From the NCBI GenBank assembly GCA_965220345.1, contig OZ244822.1:1-64000 (forward strand): a stretch of DNA of 64,000 nucleotides, given 5' to 3'. Position 1 is the stretch's first letter, and each line of letters starts with the position of its first letter. Positions 9,353-17,165 of this stretch are shown piece by piece. The notes under the pieces are model-generated. The model was not told the DNA's origin and did not search any database. It saw nothing but the letters and a program-made list of their open reading frames with translations. A program made the position numbers and the translations under genes. The DNA is from Aldehydirespirator sp965220345 (GTDB lineage: Bacteria > Actinomycetota > Acidimicrobiia > Acidimicrobiales > Aldehydirespiratoraceae).

Positions 9353-10039
9353 TCAGCCAGCAGCAGCGAGTTGTCTAGCCCGAGCGAAGATCGTGTCAAG
9401 CATGTCTTCGCTCAGCCGCCCGGTAAAAGTGTTTTGCTGGCTCGGGTGATAACTGCACAGAAGTGTCCAGCCCTGTGCTAGTTCAGCCTCTGCTCCATGA
9501 CCAAAACGTGGTCGAGGGCCGCTGCCCAGTTCACGCCACACTGCTTGATGAGCGAAACCGCCGAGCACCACAACCACCCGAAGCGCTTCTAGTGCTTGCA
9601 GTTCAAGTCGCAGGAACCCCATACAAGCGTCACGCTCAGCTGGGGTCGGCTTGTTGGCTGGCGGAGCACATTTCACCACCGATGTCACCCAAGCGCCGTT
9701 GAGGGCTAGGCCGTCGTTAGCGCTGGTTGATGTGGCTTGGTTGGCGTAACCGGCACGATGCATGGCCCGATATAACCAGTCGCCAGAACGGTCACCAGTG
9801 AACATGCGTCCGGTGCGGTTCACGCCATGAGCCGCAGGTGCCAAGCCCACTACCAGCAGATGAGCTTTCGGATCACCAAAACCGGGCACGCCCCGAGCCC
9901 AATACTGGTCGTCTCGGTAGGCGGCACGCTTCTCACGGGCAACCCGTTCACGCCATTCAACAAGCCGAGAGCAGCGACAGCAAGCAGCCACCTCATCAGC
10001 CACCGCCACCAAGTCACCACCCAAGTTAACCGCCTTCAC
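9353..10039 (-). CDS. Uracil-DNA glycosylase, family 5 (UDGb type)
   Basis: Removes uracil, and in this family also other deaminated bases, from DNA. Motif A is GLAPAAHGVNRTGR (65-78), with alanine where family 1 has a catalytic Asp; this is diagnostic of family 5. Motif C is HPSQQNTFTGRL (198-209). Cysteines C20, C23, C124 and C139 match the pattern of the 4Fe-4S ligands of thermophile and actinobacterial UDGs. The start is GTG. At 228 residues it is of normal length. It diverges from the histidine phosphatase gene with only about 28 bases between starts. Confidence 0.9.
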   Translation of the reverse strand: MKAVNLGGDLVAVADEVAACCRCSRLVEWRERVAREKRAAYRDDQYWARGVPGFGDPKAHLLVVGLAPAAHGVNRTGRMFTGDRSGDWLYRAMHRAGYANQATSTSANDGLALNGAWVTSVVKCAPPANKPTPAERDACMGFLRLELQALEALRVVVVLGGFAHQAVWRELGSGPRPRFGHGAEAELAQGWTLLCSYHPSQQNTFTGRLSEDMLDTIFARARQLAAAG

Positions 10040-10067
10040 GGCTGATCAGGCTACGTTGGCGGTGTCT

Positions 10068-10751
10068 ATGAACACGAAAACCAAACCGGCAAAGGCAACG
10101 AAGTCAAGCAGTGCCTCTAAAGGCGCTGCGGCGACGGTAGTGATATTCGTGCGCCACGGGCAAACCCCTACTACTGGAGCTGTATTACCGGGTCGGGCAC
10201 CAGGATTGCATCTCTCGCCTGAGGGTGCCGCCCAAGCCCGCAATGCTGCTCAACGCTTAGGGGCTCTGGAGCGTGTCAAAGCGGTCTACGCATCGCCGAT
10301 GGAACGCACACTGGAAACCGCAACCCCGATAGCCACAGCCTGCAAGCTACGGGTGCGACGCAGCCCAGGTTTGATCGAATGCGACTTCGGACGTTGGACC
10401 GGCCGCAAGTTACATCATCTGCGATGTCGCAAAGAGTGGACCACTGTGCAACATCACCCCAGCGGTTTCCGCTTCCCTGGCGGCGAATCCTTTGCCGAGA
10501 TGCAAGCTCGTGCCCTTGAGGCTGTATCTGACATCTGTGACCGTCACCCTGGTGAGATCGTGGTGGTAGTTTCGCACGCTGACGTGATCAAAGCGCTCGC
10601 CGCGGCTGCGGCTGGCACGCCGCTGGATTTGTTTCAGCGGATCGTGATCTCCCCGTGCTCGCTGACTGTCATTGCCTACAGCGTCTCAGGGCCGACAGTG
10701 TTATCAATCAACAACACTGGCGACGACCTTTCCTCGCTAAGCAGCATCTAA
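10068..10751 (+). CDS. Histidine phosphatase family protein (MSMEG_4193-like)
   Basis: A phosphoglycerate-mutase-fold phosphatase. The RHG motif lies in FVRHGQT near the N-terminus, the second arginine in YASPMERTLETA, the acidic residue in LIECDFGRWTG and the second histidine in VVVSHADVIKAL. I prefer the ATG at 10068; a TTG 12 bases earlier is possible. The order phosphatase, DUF3090, SCO1664-family is a recurrent actinobacterial cluster, often next to the mycothiol ligase gene mshC. No mshC is seen in this window. Substrate unknown. Confidence 0.85.
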   Translation: MNTKTKPAKATKSSSASKGAAATVVIFVRHGQTPTTGAVLPGRAPGLHLSPEGAAQARNAAQRLGALERVKAVYASPMERTLETATPIATACKLRVRRSPGLIECDFGRWTGRKLHHLRCRKEWTTVQHHPSGFRFPGGESFAEMQARALEAVSDICDRHPGEIVVVVSHADVIKALAAAAAGTPLDLFQRIVISPCSLTVIAYSVSGPTVLSINNTGDDLSSLSSI

Positions 10752-10807
10752 CCTTTACAGCGGCCAACAAGGGCCCATGACACGACGATGACAACATTGG
10801 TGGCACC

Positions 10808-11296
10808 ATGAGCGAGTCGTTTGATTTCACGACAGTTGACATGATTACAGTAGGCACACTCGGCCCGAAAGGCCAGCGCGTCTTTTATCTGCAATGCCTG
10901 GCAGAAGGAGAGCTGGTTTCGCTCAAGTTCGAGAAGGCACAAGCAGCAGCCATGGCCGAATATTTGCAGCGGGTACTCAACGAGATGCCTACGTCTGATG
11001 AGAGCGGCGCTCCACTAGACCTTGACATGCGCGAACCTGTGATCGAAGCCTGGACTATCGGATCAATGGGGATCGCTTTCGACCAAGAAGAAGGTCGGCT
11101 GATCTTGGTGGCAGAAGAACTCCAAGAAGATCCCGATGCTGGCGCTGCCTCGGCCCGGTTCATTTTGACTGTTCCCCAAGTCAAAGCCCTAGTGCAACGT
11201 GCTGGGGCGATCGTGGCCGCTGGTCGGCCACCGTGTCGCTACTGCCTGCGGCCATTGGAGCCCGCCAACGGAGACTGGTGCCCGTGCCACAACTAG
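10808..11296 (+). CDS. DUF3090 family protein
   Basis: A 162-residue soluble protein whose placement between the phosphatase and the SCO1664-family gene, and whose sequence, identify it as DUF3090. The C-terminus carries a zinc-ribbon-like CRYC...CPCHN pattern, which could bind a metal. An internal stretch (GAIVAAGRPPCRYCLRPLEP) leads into it. Biochemical function is unknown. It begins 56 bases after the phosphatase stop in the same orientation, so co-transcription is likely. Confidence 0.85.
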   Translation: MSESFDFTTVDMITVGTLGPKGQRVFYLQCLAEGELVSLKFEKAQAAAMAEYLQRVLNEMPTSDESGAPLDLDMREPVIEAWTIGSMGIAFDQEEGRLILVAEELQEDPDAGAASARFILTVPQVKALVQRAGAIVAAGRPPCRYCLRPLEPANGDWCPCHN

Positions 11297-11331
11297 CTCC
11301 GTCAGGCAAAGCCTCAACGGTGCTTTAGGTC

Positions 11332-12153
11332 ATGTCGAACGCTGGCAACACTGCAGCGGCTGAGGCTCAATCAGCGCAAGATCAGGATCATCCAGCGCAG
11401 GATCTGGCCGAAGCGGAGAGTCGATCACCGATCCGTGACCGTCCCCCTATCGAAACCGAGCGTGCCTTGAGCCTGCTCGGTAACGGTGAAGTGGATCTGC
11501 TGGGCCGGATGCCATACAGCTCTAACGCGACCTTTCTAGTGGATATCGCTCATGACGACCTTGAAGCTCAAGCCATATACAAGCCGGTGCGTGGTGAGCG
11601 TCCGCTCTGGGACTTCCCTTCTGGTTTAGCGCACCGCGAAGCCGCTGCTTTCTGCATGGCTTCAGCACTGGGATGGTATGTGGTGCCTCCCACTGTGGTT
11701 CGCAAAGACTTGCCTTTCGGTGAAGGATCTTTGCAGTTGTTTATGCCAGCACATTTCGAAGAGCACTATTTCACTTTGGTGCAACAGCGACAGTTCCGCG
11801 TTGAGCTTCAGCAGATTTGCGCTTTGGATTTTGCTATCAACAACACCGACCGCAAATCGGGTCACTGTCTGCTCGGCACTGACGGCACTATCTGGGCTAT
11901 CGATAACGGCTTATCGTTTCATGCTCAGTTCAAACTGCGCACCGTAATCTGGGATTTCGCTGGCGAACCGTTGCCAGAAGAGCTGACTCAAAGCCTTGAC
12001 AACCTGCTCAACAAAGGTCTGCCCGAAGCTTTGTGTGTGGTGCTTACATCTCTGGAGCAAGATGCCACACTGGTGCGTATCAAAGCACTTCTGTCGGCGG
12101 GTCGCTTTCCTGCCGACAACAGCGACCATCGCTGGCCTTGGCCTCTGGTCTAA
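11332..12153 (+). CDS. SCO1664 family protein, atypical kinase-like fold
   Basis: After a disordered polar N-terminus of about 40 residues comes a domain related to phosphatidylinositol-3/4-kinase folds. AIYKPVRGERPLWDFP carries the candidate ATP-binding lysine. ALDFAINNTDRKSGH is the candidate catalytic loop, and WAIDNGLSFH the candidate metal-binding DxG-like segment. Known family members are encoded with DUF3090 and the histidine phosphatase, as here. Its true substrate is not established; lipid kinase activity should not be assumed. The three genes run head to tail and end against the convergent etfA. Confidence 0.83.
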   Translation: MSNAGNTAAAEAQSAQDQDHPAQDLAEAESRSPIRDRPPIETERALSLLGNGEVDLLGRMPYSSNATFLVDIAHDDLEAQAIYKPVRGERPLWDFPSGLAHREAAAFCMASALGWYVVPPTVVRKDLPFGEGSLQLFMPAHFEEHYFTLVQQRQFRVELQQICALDFAINNTDRKSGHCLLGTDGTIWAIDNGLSFHAQFKLRTVIWDFAGEPLPEELTQSLDNLLNKGLPEALCVVLTSLEQDATLVRIKALLSAGRFPADNSDHRWPWPLV

Positions 12154-12288
12154 TCGCAGGAAATCACAGAAAGTCGCAGGCTTGCGTTCAACCGCAAAAG
12201 CTGATCTAGTCGCCTCTAGTCGTCGAAATCAGATACTCGCTTGCAGAACTAAAACCGTCACGGCGCTGTATGAGCAGTTAGCGGGTAG

Positions 12289-13260
12289 TTAGCGGTTGGC
12301 GAGAGCTTCGCAGAGTTTGGGCATCACTTTATGCACATCGCCTACCACACCTAGGTCAGCCACCGCAAATATCGGCGCTTCGGGGTCTTTGTTGATAGCG
12401 ATGATGTTTTTGGCACCTTTCATCCCCACCAGATGCTGGGTAGCGCCAGAAATACCGCAAGCAATGTAAATGCTGGGTTTGACGACCTTGCCGGTTTGTC
12501 CAACCTGATAGCTGTACGGCACCCAGCCAGCATCAACAATTGCCCGGCTCGCACCCGGTGCAGCACCAAGCCGCTGAGCTAGATCCTCAATCAAAGAGAA
12601 AGCATCAGCAGAGCCGAGACCACGGCCTCCAGCAACGACAATATCTGCCTCGTCGAGTTTGGGGCCTTCGGTTTCTTCGATGAAACGCTCTTTCACGACC
12701 GCTGCGCCAACCGAACCCAGTTCAGGAACTCTCAGCTCACGCACCTCGGCGGGCGCGCCTCCCATTGGCGAAGCTTCAAACGATTTGGGGCGCACCAACC
12801 AGATATCTGGCTGGCCGTCAGTAAATCCTGCGGTGACGTTAATGGTGCCGCCAAACACAGGTTCAACGCCCACTAACCGGTCACCGTCGATACGTAGTTC
12901 GACCACGTTCGACAGCACCCCTGAGTCAAGCTTCACCGACAAACGCGCTGCCACATCACGTCCGTCGTAGGTGGTGCCGAGCAGGAAGGCATCAGGAGCT
13001 TGCACTATTCCAGAGTTGATCGCTTCAGCCACAGCTGAGGCAACCGCTACACCTTGCATAGCACCAGCAAGGTCTCCAGTGGCGTAAACCGCGCTGGCAC
13101 CGTGAGCACCAAGTTCAGCAGCGGCGGCAACACCGTCGGTTCCCATGAACACTTCTACAGTGTCAGCGAGTTCACGGGCCGCGGCCAGCATCTCCAAAGT
13201 GATCGTGGCCGGGCCGTCAGCGCCTGCTTCACCAAAAACCCAGATCTTCTTCAGCTTCAT
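12289..13260 (-). CDS. etfA: Electron transfer flavoprotein, alpha subunit
   Basis: FAD-binding subunit of the heterodimeric ETF that collects electrons from acyl-CoA and other dehydrogenases. The C-terminal FAD domain is unmistakable: VAGGRGLGSADAF, then SRAIVDAGW, YQVGQTGKVVKPSIYIACG, and ISGATQHLVGMKGAKNIIA followed by INKDPEAPIF. The length of 323 is normal. It starts 12 bases after etfB stops, giving an etfB-etfA operon. Confidence 0.93.
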   Translation of the reverse strand: MKLKKIWVFGEAGADGPATITLEMLAAARELADTVEVFMGTDGVAAAAELGAHGASAVYATGDLAGAMQGVAVASAVAEAINSGIVQAPDAFLLGTTYDGRDVAARLSVKLDSGVLSNVVELRIDGDRLVGVEPVFGGTINVTAGFTDGQPDIWLVRPKSFEASPMGGAPAEVRELRVPELGSVGAAVVKERFIEETEGPKLDEADIVVAGGRGLGSADAFSLIEDLAQRLGAAPGASRAIVDAGWVPYSYQVGQTGKVVKPSIYIACGISGATQHLVGMKGAKNIIAINKDPEAPIFAVADLGVVGDVHKVMPKLCEALANR

Positions 13261-13272
13261 GCTCTGCGCCTC

Positions 13273-14052
13273 CTATATCGCTTTGAGTTCTTGGAGAAAG
13301 GCCACGATGCGTTCATGGGCATCACCTTCATCGGTTATCACTTCACCCGCGGCACGCGCTGGAGCTTCGGTAATCTCGTTGAGTTCCTGTCCAGCCCCAG
13401 CCCAACCAACCTGATCGGCATCAAGTCCAAGATCAGCGATTTTCAGTTGCTCCAACGGCTTGTTCTTGGCCTGCATGATCCCTTTGAATGATGGATATCT
13501 AGGCTCGACCACTCCAGCGGTAACCGACACAACCGCTGGCAGCGGGCACTCCACTAGTTCCGAACCTGCCTCGGTCTGGCGACGCACAGTGGCGACTCCG
13601 TCTTGGACTGAGACCTCTTTTGCGAAAGTCACCGAAGGCAGTCCCATCAGTTCCGCCACTTGAGCGGGCACTACGCCGGTGTATCCATCGCTGGATTCTG
13701 TGGCGGCCAGCACCAGATCAGGCTCGGCTTTGGCTACAGCCGTAGCAAGCACGCGGGCTGTGCCGAGAGCATCGCTACCAGCCAGCGCCTCGTCGCTGAT
13801 CAGCGTTGCCGAATCAGCCCCCATAGCCAGAGCGGTGCGCAAACCGTTGATTTCGTCGTTGGGTGCCATCGACACCAAATGCACCGAACCCCCGCCAGCG
13901 TTGTCCACTAGCTGGAGAGCCATCTCGACACCGTAGGAGTCGGACTCGTCAAGGATCAGCTTGACATCACGCCGCAGCGTCTTGGTTTGGGGATCCAGTG
14001 CGCCTGGGTCAGCGGGATCAGGAATCTGCTTGACACAGACAGCAACCTTCAT
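13273..14052 (-). CDS. etfB: Electron transfer flavoprotein, beta subunit
   Basis: AMP-binding subunit of ETF. MKVAVCVKQIPDPADPG and LILDESDSYGVEMALQL are typical of the family start. The AMP-binding and interaction loop region follows (VLAATESSDGYTGVVPAQ). I use the ATG at 14052; a TTG three codons upstream also keeps the frame. It is first gene of the etfBA operon and is divergent from the lipid kinase gene. Confidence 0.93.
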   Translation of the reverse strand: MKVAVCVKQIPDPADPGALDPQTKTLRRDVKLILDESDSYGVEMALQLVDNAGGGSVHLVSMAPNDEINGLRTALAMGADSATLISDEALAGSDALGTARVLATAVAKAEPDLVLAATESSDGYTGVVPAQVAELMGLPSVTFAKEVSVQDGVATVRRQTEAGSELVECPLPAVVSVTAGVVEPRYPSFKGIMQAKNKPLEQLKIADLGLDADQVGWAGAGQELNEITEAPARAAGEVITDEGDAHERIVAFLQELKAI

Positions 14053-14165
14053 AACTGCCAAGTCTGCCAGCGCCGCCGCAGAAACGAACCTTGCCTTATG
14101 ACTTTATAGCGGTGAGATCACAAGAGATACTGACACTCGCCGAGAGAGCGTCAAGAGAACTCCCA

Positions 14166-14209
14166 CGCTTGAGTGGATGCGCGCGAGTAAACGCGCTTAA
14201 GTGAATGCG
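14166..14209. promoter_or_regulatory. Imperfect 16-bp direct repeat in the etfB / lipid-kinase divergent gap
   Basis: CGCTTGAGTGGATGCG (14166-14181) recurs as CGCTTAAGTGAATGCG (14194-14209), 14 of 16 bases identical, with starts 28 bases apart. Between them is a GCGCG / CGCGC inverted repeat (14181-14196). The location between two divergent starts suits a regulator-binding site, but no regulator is identified. Confidence 0.3.
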
Positions 14210-14269
14210 ATCGCTTGCTTCATAGTCGTAAAGTCGCGCAGAGGACACAAACACGACAAACTGACGCAG

Positions 14270-15181
14270 ATGAGAGTGCTGCTTCTGGTGAACTCTGCTG
14301 CGTCGTCGGTGACGGCGCGCAGCCGTGTGGTGATCCATAAAGCGCTGTCGGCTGACCATCAGGTGGAGCTATCGGAGACCGTTCGTCGTGGTCACGCAAC
14401 CCGTCTGGCACGCTCGGCCGCTTCTGACGGGTTTGATGTGGTGGTGGTGCTGGGCGGTGACGGCACGCTCAATGAGGCTGCCAACGGCCTGGCTGGCACA
14501 GAAACTGCTTTGGCGGCTCTTCCTGGGGGGAGCACCAACGTTTTTGCTCGCATTATTGGCTTGCCCGACGAGCCCGTTGATGCGGCTGGGCAACTGCTTG
14601 ATGCCTTAGAGCGCGGTGCTGTAACTCGGATTGGGCTCGGCGCGGTTGATGGTCGCTACTTCTTATTTCACTGCGGCATCGGTTTCGATGCATCCGTCGT
14701 GAAACTGGTGGAAAGCCGCGGCCCGTTGAAACGCTGGGCCGGTCATCCGCTGTTTATTTACGCGACGGCTAGGACTTGGCTTCAGAGGTCACAGCGTCGC
14801 CGGACACCGATGAGAGTGCTTGACGCTGACGGCGAGACTCTCGCTAAAGGTCTTTTCACGATCGTGCTTAACGCCAACCCTTACACATATTTGGGCGGGC
14901 GTGGCTTTGACCTGATACCCGGTCTTAGCCTAAATGAGCCTCTGGTTGCGGTGACGTTGCCGTCACTGGCGATGAGACACCTGTTGAGGGTGGGTGTCAG
15001 AGCACTGCACTCAGGCGATGTGCGCCAACTGTCATCAGCGACAGTGCTAGAAGGTCTCAATGATTTGACGGTGACCGCTGATCCACCGGTTGAGTATCAA
15101 GCAGACGGCGATCATCTCGGAGCCGCACCCCGTTTGAGGATCCGCTGGGCACCCGAAGCCCTACGCCTAGTCCTGCCCTAA
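14270..15181 (+). CDS. Diacylglycerol kinase family lipid kinase
   Basis: A DAGK-catalytic-domain protein (YegS/BmrU-like). From the ATG at 14270 the nucleotide-binding GGDGT is at 62-66, followed by LNEAANGL, and PGGSTN is at 85-90. The C-terminal beta-sandwich ends in EYQADGDHLG, as in lipid kinases. I chose this ATG because MRVLLLVNSAA is the usual family beginning; the frame is open further upstream. Likely phosphorylates diacylglycerol or a related lipid at the membrane. It faces the GDPD gene, so two phospholipid-turnover genes are neighbours. Confidence 0.88.
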   Translation: MRVLLLVNSAASSVTARSRVVIHKALSADHQVELSETVRRGHATRLARSAASDGFDVVVVLGGDGTLNEAANGLAGTETALAALPGGSTNVFARIIGLPDEPVDAAGQLLDALERGAVTRIGLGAVDGRYFLFHCGIGFDASVVKLVESRGPLKRWAGHPLFIYATARTWLQRSQRRRTPMRVLDADGETLAKGLFTIVLNANPYTYLGGRGFDLIPGLSLNEPLVAVTLPSLAMRHLLRVGVRALHSGDVRQLSSATVLEGLNDLTVTADPPVEYQADGDHLGAAPRLRIRWAPEALRLVLP

Positions 15182-15233
15182 ACACTTCTCACACCCTGCC
15201 CTAAACGCTGACCACAGCGGATCGGGCTGAGTT

Positions 15234-15923
15234 TTAGGTGGGACAGCTGTCTACGACGGTGCGGGCAATGTCGGGTACGTCGGTTATCAAACCGTCTATC
15301 CCCATATCTAAAAGCTCGGTCATGCGTTCGGCATCGTTGATGGTCCAAGCGTTAACGATCAAGCCAGCGTCATGGGCGCGACTCACAAAAGTGGAATCGC
15401 AGATCGTGTCAAACGCATGCAGTGCCGCCATGTTGTGGGCGCAGGCTCGATCTATGGCCTGCTGAGGCGACACGATCCCGCAGATCAGCCCGGTGGGTAT
15501 TGAGGGATCCACAGCCCGAACTGCTTGCACTGCTGCCACATTGAACGACGCGACCATCGCTCGGTCAGGCCCGAGATAAGCCGCTATCAGACCTGCTACA
15601 GCGTCAGCCACCAGATTCTCGCTGTCGTAGTCGGGGTCGTCAGGCAGGTTCTTGATTTCGATATGTACTCCCACACCGTCACAAGCTTCCAAAGCCTCAG
15701 CCAGACTGGGCACATAACCAGGCAGATCCTCAGCGTTCATATGACCAATACGGCGCCCGTCTTCGAGGTGGGCATCATGGTGGACCACCGCTACGCCATC
15801 GACCGTGCGACGCACATCGAGTTCTATCCAGTCGGCACCGAATTCTTTAGCTAGCCGGAATGCCTCCAATGTGTTTTCGGGCGCGGCAACGCTGGCCCCT
15901 CGATGCGCTATCACTGCTGCCAT
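15234..15923 (-). CDS. Glycerophosphodiester phosphodiesterase
   Basis: Hydrolyses glycerophosphodiesters to glycerol-3-phosphate and an alcohol. From the ATG at 15923 (MAAVIAHRGAS) the catalytic and metal residues are H7, R8, E34, D36 (WIELDVRRT) and H49 (VVHHDAHL). ENTLEAF is the GDPD signature. The C-terminal NAWTINDAERM and GIDGLITDVPD are also typical. An upstream ATG at 15962 is in frame but would add 13 residues unlike the family. No signal peptide, so probably cytoplasmic. Confidence 0.9.
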   Translation of the reverse strand: MAAVIAHRGASVAAPENTLEAFRLAKEFGADWIELDVRRTVDGVAVVHHDAHLEDGRRIGHMNAEDLPGYVPSLAEALEACDGVGVHIEIKNLPDDPDYDSENLVADAVAGLIAAYLGPDRAMVASFNVAAVQAVRAVDPSIPTGLICGIVSPQQAIDRACAHNMAALHAFDTICDSTFVSRAHDAGLIVNAWTINDAERMTELLDMGIDGLITDVPDIARTVVDSCPT

Positions 15924-16115
15924 GGAGTGCAGTCTTACACACCAGCACCTCAGTACAGGCAAGTAAGCAGTTTTTTAGCCTCAACACCACAAGATTTCTT
16001 GCTGGCTCAATCTTGTACCCTTGTACCGCTATTTTGGCACTTGGACGACTAACTTGACGTTGGTCACTTCCGGCACTGTAATGCTCAATACCTACCAACC
16101 ACAGCGAAAGCCGGT

Positions 16116-17165
16116 ATGAAGCTGCTCACCTTGAGCTTGCTGACAACTTTGGCTCTTTTAGCAACGCTCTCAGCACCGGCACCATCCACCCACGCAAGTG
16201 CTCAAGCCTCAACCGCTACAACTCTTGACGGCTTGGTAACCGACTATTGGCCTCGCTACACGTCGCCTGTTAGCTGCCCGGCGTTGTTCACCAAAGCTTT
16301 CAGCGAACAGCTCGCAGCTGCATATCTGGGTGCCCGTTTCACTGCTGCTGTGCATGATCACCGCAGCGGCTGCCATCATTACCTCAATCCAGGTTTGCAG
16401 CTCACCACAGCCAGCGTGATCAAAGCGCAAGTGCTCGCTGGCGTGTTGCTGTCAGCGCAGCAGAGCGAACGCCTCGTGACCACCACGGAAGGTCAAAACA
16501 TTCGTCTGATGATGCATTACAGCCACAACCGGCCTCCCACCTCAAGACTTTACGCGCAGCTCGGCAGCGCCGAAGGCATGGAAGAACTTGATCAGCTTTT
16601 CGGTATTGAGGGCACTACTCATTCGGCGTGGTATGGCCGGACTTTGTCAACCGCTGAAGACCGCACTCGGCTCGTGGAGCAGCTACTAATCGGAGGAGGA
16701 CCGCTCAATCAGCGTTCGGTGGCTACAGCCTGGCGCTGGATGTCAGGGGTGAGCGTGGCTCAAAGCTGGGGAATCACCGCGGGACTGCCTTACGGCTACC
16801 GAGCCGCCCTAAAGAACGGCTTCTACCCGACCTCGGGGGCTGGCTGGCGGCTGGGCACCACCGGAGTAGTGCGCGACCGCAACGGCGGCGCTTACGCCGT
16901 AACCGTGATGACCGACAACAACCCCAACGAATCTGCGGGCATAGCGCTTGTTGAACAGATCGCTCGTCGCGTCAACTCACGGCTCGCTGGCGGGACACCT
17001 GCATTGCGGCCTGTGGATCTAATCACTTGCATCCAAACCGACCAGGGCACCTCTTGGGCTGAAGCCGCTCAACTACTAGGCGGAGTGGATGCGGTCAGGC
17101 TGAGACTGCTTAACGGCGGCGAGGAGGCAACCTTGGCAGGCCAAAGAATCTGCTGGGACAGCTAG
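16116..17165 (+). CDS. Secreted serine hydrolase, class A beta-lactamase-like fold
   Basis: A signal peptide (about 1-30, ALLATLSAPAPSTHASA) is followed by a penicillin-recognising-type domain. S100-V-I-K103 is the SxxK nucleophile motif, S136-H-N138 the SxN position and K233-N-G235 the KTG-like triad. The match to class A proteins is partial (SHN and KNG instead of SDN and KTG), so antibiotic hydrolysis cannot be assumed; a peptidoglycan-related role is as likely. The C-terminal tail of about 60 residues has paired cysteines. Its stop shares four bases with the stop of the convergent pdtaS-like gene. Confidence 0.72.
   Translation: MKLLTLSLLTTLALLATLSAPAPSTHASAQASTATTLDGLVTDYWPRYTSPVSCPALFTKAFSEQLAAAYLGARFTAAVHDHRSGCHHYLNPGLQLTTASVIKAQVLAGVLLSAQQSERLVTTTEGQNIRLMMHYSHNRPPTSRLYAQLGSAEGMEELDQLFGIEGTTHSAWYGRTLSTAEDRTRLVEQLLIGGGPLNQRSVATAWRWMSGVSVAQSWGITAGLPYGYRAALKNGFYPTSGAGWRLGTTGVVRDRNGGAYAVTVMTDNNPNESAGIALVEQIARRVNSRLAGGTPALRPVDLITCIQTDQGTSWAEAAQLLGGVDAVRLRLLNGGEEATLAGQRICWDS

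Noticed and set aside
12154..12288. Possible terminator or RNA between the SCO1664-family gene and etfA
   Set aside because: Only a 5-bp TTGCG/CGCAA stem with no T-run; too weak to call.
15174..15207. CCTGCCCTAAAC repeated twice at the end of the lipid kinase gene
   Set aside because: A short chance duplication around a stop codon with no symmetry or recurrence elsewhere in the window.
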